Part shown: piece after piece, positions 1 to 7,090 of the stretch | Numbering within the stretch: position 1 is the stretch's first letter | Layout of the letters: each line of letters opens with the position of its first letter | Assembly: GCA_016650355.1 (NCBI GenBank) | Contig: JAENVX010000293.1 | Span: 1 to 11,957, forward strand | DNA: 11,957 bases | Direction: 5' to 3' | Source: Bacteroidia bacterium | GTDB lineage: Bacteria > Bacteroidota > Bacteroidia > Cytophagales > Cyclobacteriaceae | Program-made: the position numbers and the translations under genes | Notes under the pieces: model-generated | What the model was told of the DNA's origin: nothing | The model's database searches: none | Seen by the model: only the letters and a program-made list of their open reading frames with translations

Positions 1-833
1 TCATACATTAAGCGGAGTTTCCCATTGGTATCTTTGGCTGTGGCAGGATAAATATAAATACCTCCCTTTAAAAGGTTACGGTGAAAATCTGCAACTAGCG
101 ATCCAATATAACGAGCCGTATAAGGAATGTCCTTACAATAAGCCAGGTATGCTTGTAACGATTTGGTAAATGAATTCGATGACCCCTCATTTATAGAAAA
201 TATTTTTCCGTCTTCAGGAATTTTCATGTCTGGGTGTGAGAGGAAATACTCACCAAGTGTTGATTCATAAGTAAAGCCATTCACACCGTGACCAGTTGTG
301 TAGACTAACATAGTTGAAGAGCCGTACAAAATATAACCAGCAGCCATTTGTTCTGATCCCCGTTGTAAAATATCTTCCTGCTGTATTGGCTGGCCAACAG
401 GGCTGCGTCTTCGGTAAATTGAAAAAATCGTTCCTATTGAAACATTAACGTCAATATTAGAAGAACCATCCAACGGATCTATCGCAATTACATATTTACC
501 ATCGTTGCTTAAGTCAACATACGATTCAGTTTCCTCAGAAATAAGCGCACAAGCTTCACCCCCTTTCGTAAGCGCGCGGGTAAACCAGATATTGGCTAGT
601 ACATCTAGCTTTTGCTGCTCCTCTCCACCGGTGTTTTGAGATCCCATTGGTCCCATTATATCGATTAACCCAGCTTTGTTTATTTCACGGTTCACTACTT
701 TTGAAGCTAGCGCGATATCACGGAGCAACTGCGAGAGTTCACCGCTTGCATATTGAAATTGATCCTGATTGTTCTTGATAAAACGATCAAGAGCAATGCC
801 GATTGACTTAGCAATACGCGAAGCTTCTATCAT
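1..833 (-). CDS. fbp: Fructose-1,6-bisphosphatase class I (C-terminus cut by window edge)
   Basis: Hydrolyses fructose 1,6-bisphosphate to fructose 6-phosphate, the committed gluconeogenic step, in the cytosol. My translation of the minus strand from the ATG at 833 gives 277 complete codons with no stop before the window edge. Family signatures are clear: ISEETE (99-104) and DPLDGSSN (119-126) supply metal ligands, NEG (215-217) and RYIGSLVADFHR (241-252) bind substrate, and KLRLMY (272-277) is the strand just before the last metal-binding Glu, which falls on the edge. The N-terminal SGELSQLL (30-37) resembles the AMP-binding helix of the eukaryotic-type enzyme, so AMP inhibition is plausible (inference). 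Roughly 50-60 residues should lie outside the window, judged from the usual family length of about 330-340. The ATG is preferred because no in-frame start lies just upstream. It is divergent from lysC, and a good promoter match lies 59-88 bp upstream. Confidence 0.97.
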   Translation of the reverse strand, partial: MIEASRIAKSIGIALDRFIKNNQDQFQYASGELSQLLRDIALASKVVNREINKAGLIDIMGPMGSQNTGGEEQQKLDVLANIWFTRALTKGGEACALISEETESYVDLSNDGKYVIAIDPLDGSSNIDVNVSIGTIFSIYRRRSPVGQPIQQEDILQRGSEQMAAGYILYGSSTMLVYTTGHGVNGFTYESTLGEYFLSHPDMKIPEDGKIFSINEGSSNSFTKSLQAYLAYCKDIPYTARYIGSLVADFHRNLLKGGIYIYPATAKDTNGKLRLMY

Positions 834-891
834 AATAATCGAGTAATTGGATTTTGGGCTAAATTCGACCGAATTATTAAAATTACAGCCG

Positions 892-921
892 CAAATATAC
901 GTTGCAAACGTTTGAAATCAA
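892..921 (-). promoter_or_regulatory. Predicted Bacteroidota-type promoter for fbp
   Basis: Read on the minus strand, TTG (complement of 919-921) is followed by 19 nt and then TATATTTG (complement of 892-899). This fits the Bacteroidota primary sigma consensus TTG-N19-TAnnTTTG exactly. Transcription would begin around 885, giving a leader of about 50 nt before the fbp ATG. The site lies in the 100-bp divergent region shared with lysC, for which I found no equally good match. Confidence 0.6.
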
Positions 922-933
922 TAAAGGCACTAA

Positions 934-2172
934 ATGAGGGTATTTAAATTTGGAGGTGCATCGGTGAAAAATGCCGCTGCATTGCGCAATGTTGCGTCTA
1001 TTTTGAGCAGTCAGAAAGATCCGCTATTGGTGGTGGTTTCGGCTATGGGTAAAACCACCAATACACTTGAGCTTATTGCTTCGGCATCAGAAAAACAAAC
1101 CCTCTCCAGAGAAATCAACATTTTAAGATCTTATCATCATGAAATAATTGATTTGTTATTTGACAAAGCAGATGGCGTCCAGCCCACATTAGAAAAGCTC
1201 TTCAATCAGATTCAAGTTGAAGCAAATAAAAAAGGAGACTATGATCAAAAGTACGATCAGGTGGTTTCATTGGGTGAAGTAATTTCCAGCGTTATTCTCA
1301 GCAACTTTCTAACACAAGAGGGAATAGAAAACGAATGGATTGATGCTCGCCATTATATTTTCACGGATAATACTTTTCGTGAAGGGAAAGTTGATTGGGA
1401 TAAGACGCAAAGACAAATTCAGCAGCTGCTTCCAATTCTGAATAATAAAATTATCATTACTCAGGGATTCATAGGAGCAACTGAAAATAACCTAACCACC
1501 ACCCTGGGTCGAGAAGGATCAGACTTCACCGCAGCAATCTTTGGGGCATGTCTGGATGCAGAGTCGGTTACTATATGGAAAGATGTTCCGGGTGTTATGA
1601 ATGCCGACCCAAAGCGTTTATCCGCTGCTATCGTTTTCGAGGAATTACCCTTTCAAGAAGCAGCTGAGATGACATACTATGGCGCCTCCGTCATTCACCC
1701 TAAAACGATTAAGCCGCTTGCCAATAGAGACATTCCATTATTTGTCAAAAGTTTTGCTGACCCATCTGCTGATGGCACAAAGATTCACGACTGCAAAATC
1801 GATCACCTACCACCGCTCATTGTTTTTAAAGAAAACCAATGCCTTATTTCTTGCAAAGTCACAGACTACACGTTTATTGATGAGCACCATCTAGGAATAA
1901 TCTTTCACGCCCTAAGTGAAAAAAATATTAAAGTAAATGTAATGCAGACGTCTGCAATCTCGTTTTCATTCTGTGTTGACTTTAGGGAAGATAAAATTAC
2001 TAGCCTTGTAAAAATGTTAGGTGAAAAGTTTGAAGTGTTCTACAATACTGGCCTAACTTTGATCACAGTCAAAAATTACGACCAAAAGACTTTTGATGAA
2101 TATCGGCTAAGGCACGAAGTAGTCCTTGAACAATCTTCGCGCTCCACACTTCAGGTGTTGATTAAACGCTGA
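934..2172 (+). CDS. lysC: Aspartate kinase, monofunctional
   Basis: Phosphorylates L-aspartate with ATP, the first step toward lysine/diaminopimelate, threonine and methionine; cytosolic. The 412-residue protein has KFGGASV (5-11) at the nucleotide-binding start, SLGEVIS (112-118), TTLGREGSD (189-197) in the catalytic core and WKDVPGVMNADP (215-226), all diagnostic of aspartokinase. Residues from about 296 form the regulatory ACT region (NQCLISCKVTD, then VNVMQTSAISFSF at 335-347), suggesting end-product feedback control, though the effector cannot be read from sequence. There is no C-terminal homoserine dehydrogenase, so it is not a ThrA-type fusion. AAGG at 924-927 sits six bases before the ATG and may act as a weak ribosome site. 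The gene is divergent from fbp and convergent with the phosphatase at 2191, with an 18-bp gap lacking a good terminator. The choice of symbol among lysC-type paralogues is by convention. Confidence 0.95.
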   Translation: MRVFKFGGASVKNAAALRNVASILSSQKDPLLVVVSAMGKTTNTLELIASASEKQTLSREINILRSYHHEIIDLLFDKADGVQPTLEKLFNQIQVEANKKGDYDQKYDQVVSLGEVISSVILSNFLTQEGIENEWIDARHYIFTDNTFREGKVDWDKTQRQIQQLLPILNNKIIITQGFIGATENNLTTTLGREGSDFTAAIFGACLDAESVTIWKDVPGVMNADPKRLSAAIVFEELPFQEAAEMTYYGASVIHPKTIKPLANRDIPLFVKSFADPSADGTKIHDCKIDHLPPLIVFKENQCLISCKVTDYTFIDEHHLGIIFHALSEKNIKVNVMQTSAISFSFCVDFREDKITSLVKMLGEKFEVFYNTGLTLITVKNYDQKTFDEYRLRHEVVLEQSSRSTLQVLIKR

Positions 2173-2190
2173 ACGCCTACCATGTTCATA

Positions 2191-2658
2191 CTATTTTGTC
2201 AGGGATTCTACAAATGATTGGACAGACCTGTCAAGGATATCAAATACTTCCTGAAAATCTTTCTCATCACCATAATAAGGATCGGGTACGTCCTTGTCTT
2301 TGCCAACTGAATCAAATGCCCGCATCAGAAATATTTTATGATTGTTTTCTTTCGCACCGTCAAATCGAAAGATATTGCTGAGGTTGTTTCGATCCATCGC
2401 CATGATAAAATCGTAGGAATGCAAGTCATTTTCTGATAGTTGACTTACAATGTGATCTAGCTGAATCCCATTTCTCTGAGCGTTTCGAATTGTCCTTGGG
2501 TCAGGTGAATCACCAATATGATAATTGGCTGTACCGCATGATTGAGCAATGAAATCTGAGGCTAGCCCTGATTTTCTAATCTTATCTATGAAAATAGCCT
2601 CCGCCAATGGCGAGCGGCAAATATTACCTAGGCATACAAAAAGTATTTTTACTGGCAT
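2191..2658 (-). CDS. Low-molecular-weight protein-tyrosine phosphatase
   Basis: Cytosolic cysteine-dependent phosphatase that dephosphorylates phosphotyrosine proteins; in many bacteria the partner is a polysaccharide-export tyrosine kinase, but none is encoded here. From the ATG at 2658 it is 155 residues, the usual family length. It opens with MPVKILFVCLGNICRSP, whose CLGNICR (C9 to R15) is the CX5R phosphate-binding loop. GTANYHIGDSPDPR (42-55) is another family block, and DPYY (126-129) carries the general-acid Asp. The frame is open to an ATG at 2700 (14 extra residues, preceded by AGGAG only 2 nt away). I reject that start because LMW-PTPs begin 4-8 residues before the active-site Cys. 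A partial promoter match (TTATTTTG, complement of 2675-2682) between the two ATGs also favours the shorter form. It is convergent with lysC. Confidence 0.94.
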   Translation of the reverse strand: MPVKILFVCLGNICRSPLAEAIFIDKIRKSGLASDFIAQSCGTANYHIGDSPDPRTIRNAQRNGIQLDHIVSQLSENDLHSYDFIMAMDRNNLSNIFRFDGAKENNHKIFLMRAFDSVGKDKDVPDPYYGDEKDFQEVFDILDRSVQSFVESLTK

Positions 2659-2756
2659 TTTTGAAAAGTTTTTGCAAAATAACATTGCTTCGGTTACCAT
2701 TACTCCTGCAACACCATATAGTTATGCATAGTACAGTTTATACACCTTTTGGTTTG

Positions 2757-2790
2757 AAAAGCCCTTACCGACCGCCTCGGAAGGGCTTTT
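2757..2790. terminator. Strong bidirectional terminator-like hairpin between divergent genes
   Basis: AAAAGCCCTT (2757-2766) pairs perfectly with AAGGGCTTTT (2781-2790). CCGA (2768-2771) pairs with TCGG (2777-2780) inside it, with one bulged A and a CCGCC loop. T runs flank the stem on both strands, so it could end transcription either way. It lies upstream of both the phosphatase (-) and the enoyl-CoA hydratase (+), an odd place for a terminator. The likeliest client is read-through from lysC. Confidence 0.75.
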
Positions 2791-2793
2791 CTG

Positions 2794-2826
2794 TTTAGAA
2801 AACCTTCCAAAGAATCTTTAGATTTG
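2794..2826 (+). promoter_or_regulatory. Candidate promoter of the enoyl-CoA hydratase gene
   Basis: TAGATTTG (2819-2826) matches the Bacteroidota -7 box TAnnTTTG exactly. The upstream element is imperfect: TTTA at 2794-2797, 21 nt away, instead of TTTG. Transcription would start near 2833, leaving a leader of about 9 nt before the ATG at 2842, and the promoter lies just beyond the hairpin at 2757-2790. Confidence is moderate because the -33 element is weak. Confidence 0.4.
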
Positions 2827-2841
2827 AGGAAATACTAACTC

Positions 2842-3615
2842 ATGGAATTGATAAAGGTTATTGAACAACACGCTCCATTTGTAGCCCTCATTCAACTCAA
2901 CAGACCCAAAGAACTCAATGCCATCAACAGGCAATTAATGGAAGAACTGCGGGATACGTTATTACATCTTGATAAAAATGATAATGTAAGGGTGATCATT
3001 CTTACAGGAAATGATCAAGCTTTTGCTGCTGGTGCGGATATCAAACAAATGGCAGATAAATCGGCCATTGATATGGTTATGGTTGATCAATTTAGTACCT
3101 GGGATCAAATACGCAAAACAAAAAAGCCGATCATTGCGGCTGTATCAGGTTTTGCATTGGGAGGTGGATGTGAACTGGCTATGACGTGTGATATGATTAT
3201 TGCATCGGAAACCGCAAAATTTGGTCAACCTGAAATTAAGCTAGGAACGATACCCGGAGCGGGAGGAACGCAACGACTGACAAAGGCAATTGGTAAAGTT
3301 AAGGCGATGGAATTAATTCTTACGGGAAGATTTATCTCTGCAGAAGAAGCTCTGTCCGATGGATTAGTTAATAAAGTTGTTCCCATTGAAATGTATTTAT
3401 TTGAAGCAACACAACTGGCGAAAGAAATAGCTCAAATGTCTCCCGTTGCCGTACAGTTAGCGAAAGAAGCTGTAAACCGATCGTTTGAAACCGTTCTGGA
3501 TGAAGGATTGGCTTTTGAACGTAAAAACTTCTACCTCACGTTTGCATCGGAAGATCAGAAAGAAGGAATGAAAGCATTCATTGAAAAGAGGAAGCCTGAG
3601 TATAAAGGGAAATAA
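2842..3615 (+). CDS. Enoyl-CoA hydratase / crotonase family protein
   Basis: Probable cytosolic enoyl-CoA hydratase adding water across the double bond of trans-2-enoyl-CoA, as in fatty acid or amino acid breakdown. The 257-residue length is that of the single-domain crotonases. FAAGADIKQM (61-70) and ALGGGCELAMTCD (105-117) form the oxyanion-hole and CoA-binding segments. The two catalytic glutamates of true hydratases are both present: E111 in GGGCE and E131 in GQPEIKLGTIPGAGGTQRL. This argues for hydratase activity rather than an isomerase or dehalogenase offshoot. The C-terminal LAFERKNFYLTFASEDQKEG segment is also typical. The gene stands alone: no thiolase or hydroxyacyl-CoA dehydrogenase neighbours it, so chain-length preference and pathway are unknown. 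A terminator follows 18 bp after the stop. Confidence 0.94.
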   Translation: MELIKVIEQHAPFVALIQLNRPKELNAINRQLMEELRDTLLHLDKNDNVRVIILTGNDQAFAAGADIKQMADKSAIDMVMVDQFSTWDQIRKTKKPIIAAVSGFALGGGCELAMTCDMIIASETAKFGQPEIKLGTIPGAGGTQRLTKAIGKVKAMELILTGRFISAEEALSDGLVNKVVPIEMYLFEATQLAKEIAQMSPVAVQLAKEAVNRSFETVLDEGLAFERKNFYLTFASEDQKEGMKAFIEKRKPEYKGK

Positions 3616-3633
3616 ATTTCAAATTAATTTCTA

Positions 3634-3663
3634 AAAAAAAGCGCTGAAAACAGCGCTTTTTTT
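3634..3663. terminator. Bidirectional Rho-independent terminator
   Basis: AGCGCTG (3640-3646) pairs with CAGCGCT (3651-3657) around an AAAA loop. An A run precedes the stem and a T run follows it, which extends the pairing and gives a U tract on either strand. It sits between the convergent ends of the enoyl-CoA hydratase and the DUF6588-like gene and should serve both. Confidence 0.9.
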
Positions 3664-3683
3664 AATATCAATTACGCTGACAA

Positions 3684-4694
3684 TTAGCGCACACTTATCC
3701 CAAATCCTACGGTAAGAGTCTTATACTTCTGAAGGGTATAATCTGCATGGAATGTGAACACAGCTAACTTCAATCTCATACCTGCGCTGGCACGTGGTCC
3801 TGAAGAACTTACATCAAAATTAACCGGGTCTTTAACAACTGTTGGAGGTGCTGGTGCTGGATTGTCAAACGAGTACGTTCCCTTTAGTGCCAGGTTGGTC
3901 TTCGCAATGTTATAGCCCAAACCTCCGTAAACAGTAAGAACGGCAATTTTCTTAGATATCAATGCCTGAATCGTTGTTGCTGATGCCTCAAAGATAGCTC
4001 GTTGGTCCGGCTTTGATTGATCGAGTTCCACATCTAATTTCATTTTTGTAAATCCTACAAAACCAGAGAGGTCAAACGGAAGGTTCTTGATTCCTGGGAT
4101 ATATTGCTTTACATCGTGCATCACTCCAATTCCAAACATGTTAAGTTTACCAGCATCGCCCAATTTTAAACTTGGCAAATACCTCACTTTTAGATCGAAC
4201 CCCTTCGGCAGCCCAATGCCAAGTTGCGCCATAGGAACAGGCAAAGCGTTAATTCCATAACTTCCTTTAGGGTCAATGCCTCCAGGCCCACTGAAAGTAC
4301 TTCCTGAAGAATTATTTCGATAAGTCGGAGTAGGTGTTTCCAACCCAAAAACTGTTGGAACGTTGCCATTTGCAGGAGAAACCAACGAAATGTTTTTCAG
4401 CTTAGTATTATCAACATGATATAGTAAATCGGCACTCGGTATGTAAACGGCACTAACATTAAGCGTTAAATCCACCCCACCAACTTTATGGGGTTGGGCC
4501 GTATTGTACCATCCTTGATTCAACCCATTACCAAAGGCTTTTAAAATAGGTGATACATAGCCCTTGGCGAGGTAGTTGGCGTCTTCAACACCTCCTTTTA
4601 TTAAAAGATCCAAATCGTCTTGCGCATAAATAGCCGCAAAAGAAGAAATTGAAAAAAATACTGTAAGAATCAGTCCTTTATAGTTCATGGTCAT
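3684..4694 (-). CDS. Secreted DUF6588-like protein, probable outer-membrane beta-barrel
   Basis: Function unknown. The 336-residue product starts with a signal peptide: Lys6, a hydrophobic stretch over about 7-21, and likely cleavage after AIYA (24). The early region with EDANYLAKGYVSPILKAFG and GLNQGWYNTAQPHKVGG matches my recollection of the Bacteroidota family DUF6588; that assignment is from memory and should be checked. The rest is rich in alternating hydrophobic/polar strands and glycine, has a Pro/Ala-rich probable loop (NPAPAPPTVVKDP), and ends in strands such as LTVGFGISVR, which suggests an outer-membrane barrel (inference). There is no lipobox and no T9SS C-terminal domain that I can see. 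The second Met (codon 3, at 4688) is an equally possible start. It is monocistronic, with a terminator on its 3' side and a 237-bp intergenic region on its 5' side containing a partial -7 box (TATATTTT on the minus strand). Confidence 0.8.
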   Translation of the reverse strand: MTMNYKGLILTVFFSISSFAAIYAQDDLDLLIKGGVEDANYLAKGYVSPILKAFGNGLNQGWYNTAQPHKVGGVDLTLNVSAVYIPSADLLYHVDNTKLKNISLVSPANGNVPTVFGLETPTPTYRNNSSGSTFSGPGGIDPKGSYGINALPVPMAQLGIGLPKGFDLKVRYLPSLKLGDAGKLNMFGIGVMHDVKQYIPGIKNLPFDLSGFVGFTKMKLDVELDQSKPDQRAIFEASATTIQALISKKIAVLTVYGGLGYNIAKTNLALKGTYSFDNPAPAPPTVVKDPVNFDVSSSGPRASAGMRLKLAVFTFHADYTLQKYKTLTVGFGISVR

Positions 4695-4931
4695 ATAGTT
4701 TTATGGATAAAGTTATTAAAATTTGCGTAAAATATACCTCAAAAAAGACCAGGATTGTCTTATCTCATATTGCAAGCATTACTATTTTAACAATCGCCTT
4801 GCACTACATTCTCCATTTTGTGTTTGCAGTAACCATGATTTATCATAATAATCTAAAATATTAGACCATCGTTTAACTCATCTCCAAGAATCCATCGATT
4901 TGAGCTAATTTGCATTCATTATATCTCTCTG

Positions 4932-6176
4932 TTGATACCTATTTACAATCTCATCATTAGTTCTATACGTCTCCTTATCAGAGTTGCTGGGTTGTTTAAC
5001 GCAAAGGCACTTTTATTAGTACAAGGCCAAAATACACTCATCCAAAAAATAAGAGAGGCCTTTACAGATAATCAATCTCCTGTAATTTGGATTCATTGCG
5101 CTTCTCTTGGTGAATTTGAACAAGGTCGACCTGTTATAGAAGCACTTAAAAAATCCTATCCATCCTATAAAATACTCCTGACGTTCTTCTCCCCCTCTGG
5201 GTATGAAGTGAGAAAAACATACAATCAGGCCGACTGGGTTTTTTATCTTCCGTGGGATACTACTAAAAACGCTAAAGAATTTATTGAAAGCGTAAAACCC
5301 GTCCTCGCAATTTTCGTGAAATATGAATTTTGGTTTCACTATTCAACCGAATTAAAAAAAAGAAACCTTCCATTGCTTTCCATCTCCACTATCTTCCGAC
5401 AAGATCAGACCTTCTTTAAACCTTATGGAAATTTTTATAGAAATATACTTACAAAGTTTTCTCACTTCTTTGTTCAAAATAGCCAGTCTTTAAAATTACT
5501 TGAGTCAATTGGTATACATGACGCGACATTAGTAGGTGACACACGATTTGATCGTGTAAAATCAATTGTCGACCAAGCCGAAGAAATTGAAATTGCCAAG
5601 AGATTCAAGGAAAATCAAAAAACATTTGTTGTCGGAAGCTGTTGGCCGGAAGATATAAAGGTACTAGCACCATTTATTAATGAAAAATCTTCCCAACTAA
5701 AGTTCGTTATTGTTCCTCACGAAATATCTGAATCATTTATAAGCGCAATTGAAAAAGATATCCACGTGAGTTCAGTCCGATTCTCTCAGGTTGGGGAAAA
5801 TGTCGCGGATGTTTCTGTTCTCATTATTGATAATGTAGGAATGCTTTCACGACTTTACCGTTATGGAGAATTTGCATATGTAGGTGGTGGCTTCGGCAGG
5901 GGCCTCCACAATATTTTAGAGCCGGCCTGTTATGGCATTCCAATTTTTTTTGGGAGTAAAAACTTTGAGAAATTTCAGGAAGCAATTGACTTAATTAACC
6001 GAGGTGGTGCGTTTGTGGTGAAAGACTTTCAAGATCTAAAAGTCCAATATGAATTGGTCAATATTCCTCAAACTTTTTTACTTGCCTGCGAAGTAACAAA
6101 ACAATATGTTGAGGAAAATCTTGGTGCCACAAAAAAGATACTTGACTACTGTTCTAAATTTCTGGCAAAGTCATGA
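4932..6176 (+). CDS. waaA: 3-deoxy-D-manno-octulosonic acid (Kdo) transferase
   Basis: Transfers Kdo from CMP-Kdo to the lipid A precursor at the inner face of the cytoplasmic membrane, the first sugar step of LPS core. The 414-residue protein has the N-terminal membrane anchor (IYNLIISSIRLLIRVAGLF, 4-22). HCASLGEFEQGRP (55-67) contains the catalytic Glu61, KYEFW (130-134) corresponds to the ELWP region, GDTRFD (202-207) is a GT30 signature, and GGGFGRGLHNILEP (318-331) is the nucleotide-sugar-binding block. The start is TTG: no in-frame ATG lies between it and the upstream stop at 4854, and the next internal Met is at residue 304, so losing the anchor would be the only alternative. A weak promoter-like TTTA-N19-TCGATTTG lies at 4872-4902. 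It overlaps rsgA by 4 bp (ATGA), so the two are probably co-transcribed and translationally coupled. Whether one or two Kdo residues are added cannot be told. Confidence 0.93.
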   Translation: MIPIYNLIISSIRLLIRVAGLFNAKALLLVQGQNTLIQKIREAFTDNQSPVIWIHCASLGEFEQGRPVIEALKKSYPSYKILLTFFSPSGYEVRKTYNQADWVFYLPWDTTKNAKEFIESVKPVLAIFVKYEFWFHYSTELKKRNLPLLSISTIFRQDQTFFKPYGNFYRNILTKFSHFFVQNSQSLKLLESIGIHDATLVGDTRFDRVKSIVDQAEEIEIAKRFKENQKTFVVGSCWPEDIKVLAPFINEKSSQLKFVIVPHEISESFISAIEKDIHVSSVRFSQVGENVADVSVLIIDNVGMLSRLYRYGEFAYVGGGFGRGLHNILEPACYGIPIFFGSKNFEKFQEAIDLINRGGAFVVKDFQDLKVQYELVNIPQTFLLACEVTKQYVEENLGATKKILDYCSKFLAKS

Positions 6177-7087
6177 AGGGTCTGGTGACAAAATCTACCG
6201 GTTCCTGGTATGAAGTACTAGGTGATAATCAACTGAAATACCAGTGTCGAACACGGGGCAAACTTAGGTTAGAAGGAATTAAAGAAACTAATCCAATAGC
6301 AGTAGGTGACCGCATAGATTTTATCGAAGAAAATGGTGTTGGTTCAATAGAAAAAATTCTTCCAAGAGAAAATCAAATCTTACGCCAGTCAATTAAAAAA
6401 ACCGGACATAGCCAGGTATTGGCTGCAAATGTAGATCAGGTGCTGCTGATTGCTACTCTAAAACAACCGCGAACATCACTTGGTTTTATTGACCGCTTTT
6501 TGGTTTCAGCAGAATCTTTCAGAATACCTCAAGTACTTTTTTTTAATAAAAGCGATTTGCTTACACCACAAGATATTCTTGAATTAGATTCCATAAAAAA
6601 AATATATAGTTCAATTGGCGTAGATACCTTGACCGGCTCTGCGATTCATGATGACATAACTATTATTTCAAAAGTTTTGGAAAATAAAGTGACTCTTGTT
6701 GCAGGTCACTCAGGTGTAGGCAAATCAACCTTGCTTAATCGCATCGCTCCTGAAATAAAACAAACAATTGGCGACATTTCCAGTTTTTCCGACAAGGGTA
6801 CTCACACCACTACCTTTGCGGAAATGTTTCAACTTAATTCAAAGACATTTGTAATTGATACACCCGGGGTAAAAGAATGGGGGCTTGTAGATATGAGCCA
6901 GCAAGAAATTTCGGATTACTTTCCTGAAATGCGAGATGTGAGGTTAAACTGCAAATTCGGTGCTCGGTGCATTCACATCAACGAACCCAAATGTTCCGTT
7001 CTTGAAGCTTTAAATGCCGGAGCAATTTCAGCTGGCCGATACAAAAGTTATGTCAGTATGGTGATGGGTGAAGATAACCGCAAATAG
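6173..7087 (+). CDS. rsgA: Ribosome small-subunit-dependent GTPase A
   Basis: Circularly permuted GTPase that binds the 30S subunit and assists its late maturation, stimulated by the ribosome; cytosolic. In the 304-residue protein an OB-fold region (about 1-70) precedes the G domain, whose motifs occur in permuted order: G4 NKSD (125-128), then G1 GHSGVGKS (178-185), switch I KGTHTTT (208-214) and G3 DTPG (229-232). The C-terminal zinc-binding set is C260, C266, H268 and C274. The length is normal for the family and all key residues are present. The start ATG overlaps the waaA stop. The stop lies only 3 bp from the end of the convergent glycosyltransferase gene with no terminator between, so 3' ends of the opposing transcripts probably overlap. 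Confidence 0.96.
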   Translation: MKGLVTKSTGSWYEVLGDNQLKYQCRTRGKLRLEGIKETNPIAVGDRIDFIEENGVGSIEKILPRENQILRQSIKKTGHSQVLAANVDQVLLIATLKQPRTSLGFIDRFLVSAESFRIPQVLFFNKSDLLTPQDILELDSIKKIYSSIGVDTLTGSAIHDDITIISKVLENKVTLVAGHSGVGKSTLLNRIAPEIKQTIGDISSFSDKGTHTTTFAEMFQLNSKTFVIDTPGVKEWGLVDMSQQEISDYFPEMRDVRLNCKFGARCIHINEPKCSVLEALNAGAISAGRYKSYVSMVMGEDNRK

Positions 7088-7090
7088 ATT

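Noticed and set aside
2170..2188. TGAAC/GTTCA inverted repeat as a lysC terminator
   Set aside because: The stem is 5 bp with a 9-nt loop and only a short, interrupted T run follows; too weak to call.
2659..2700. N-terminal extension of the phosphatase to the ATG at 2700 (169 residues)
   Set aside because: It adds 14 residues (MVTEAMLFCKNFSK) not usual in LMW-PTPs, which begin just before the CX5R loop; the AGGAG there is only 2 nt from the ATG.
2549..2798. Two small + strand reading frames of about 60 codons over the phosphatase gene and the hairpin
   Set aside because: They are antisense to a well-supported gene, show no family resemblance, and one runs into the terminator hairpin.
5016..5339. 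107-codon minus-strand frame within waaA
   Set aside because: It is antisense to the catalytic Glu region of waaA; no independent support.
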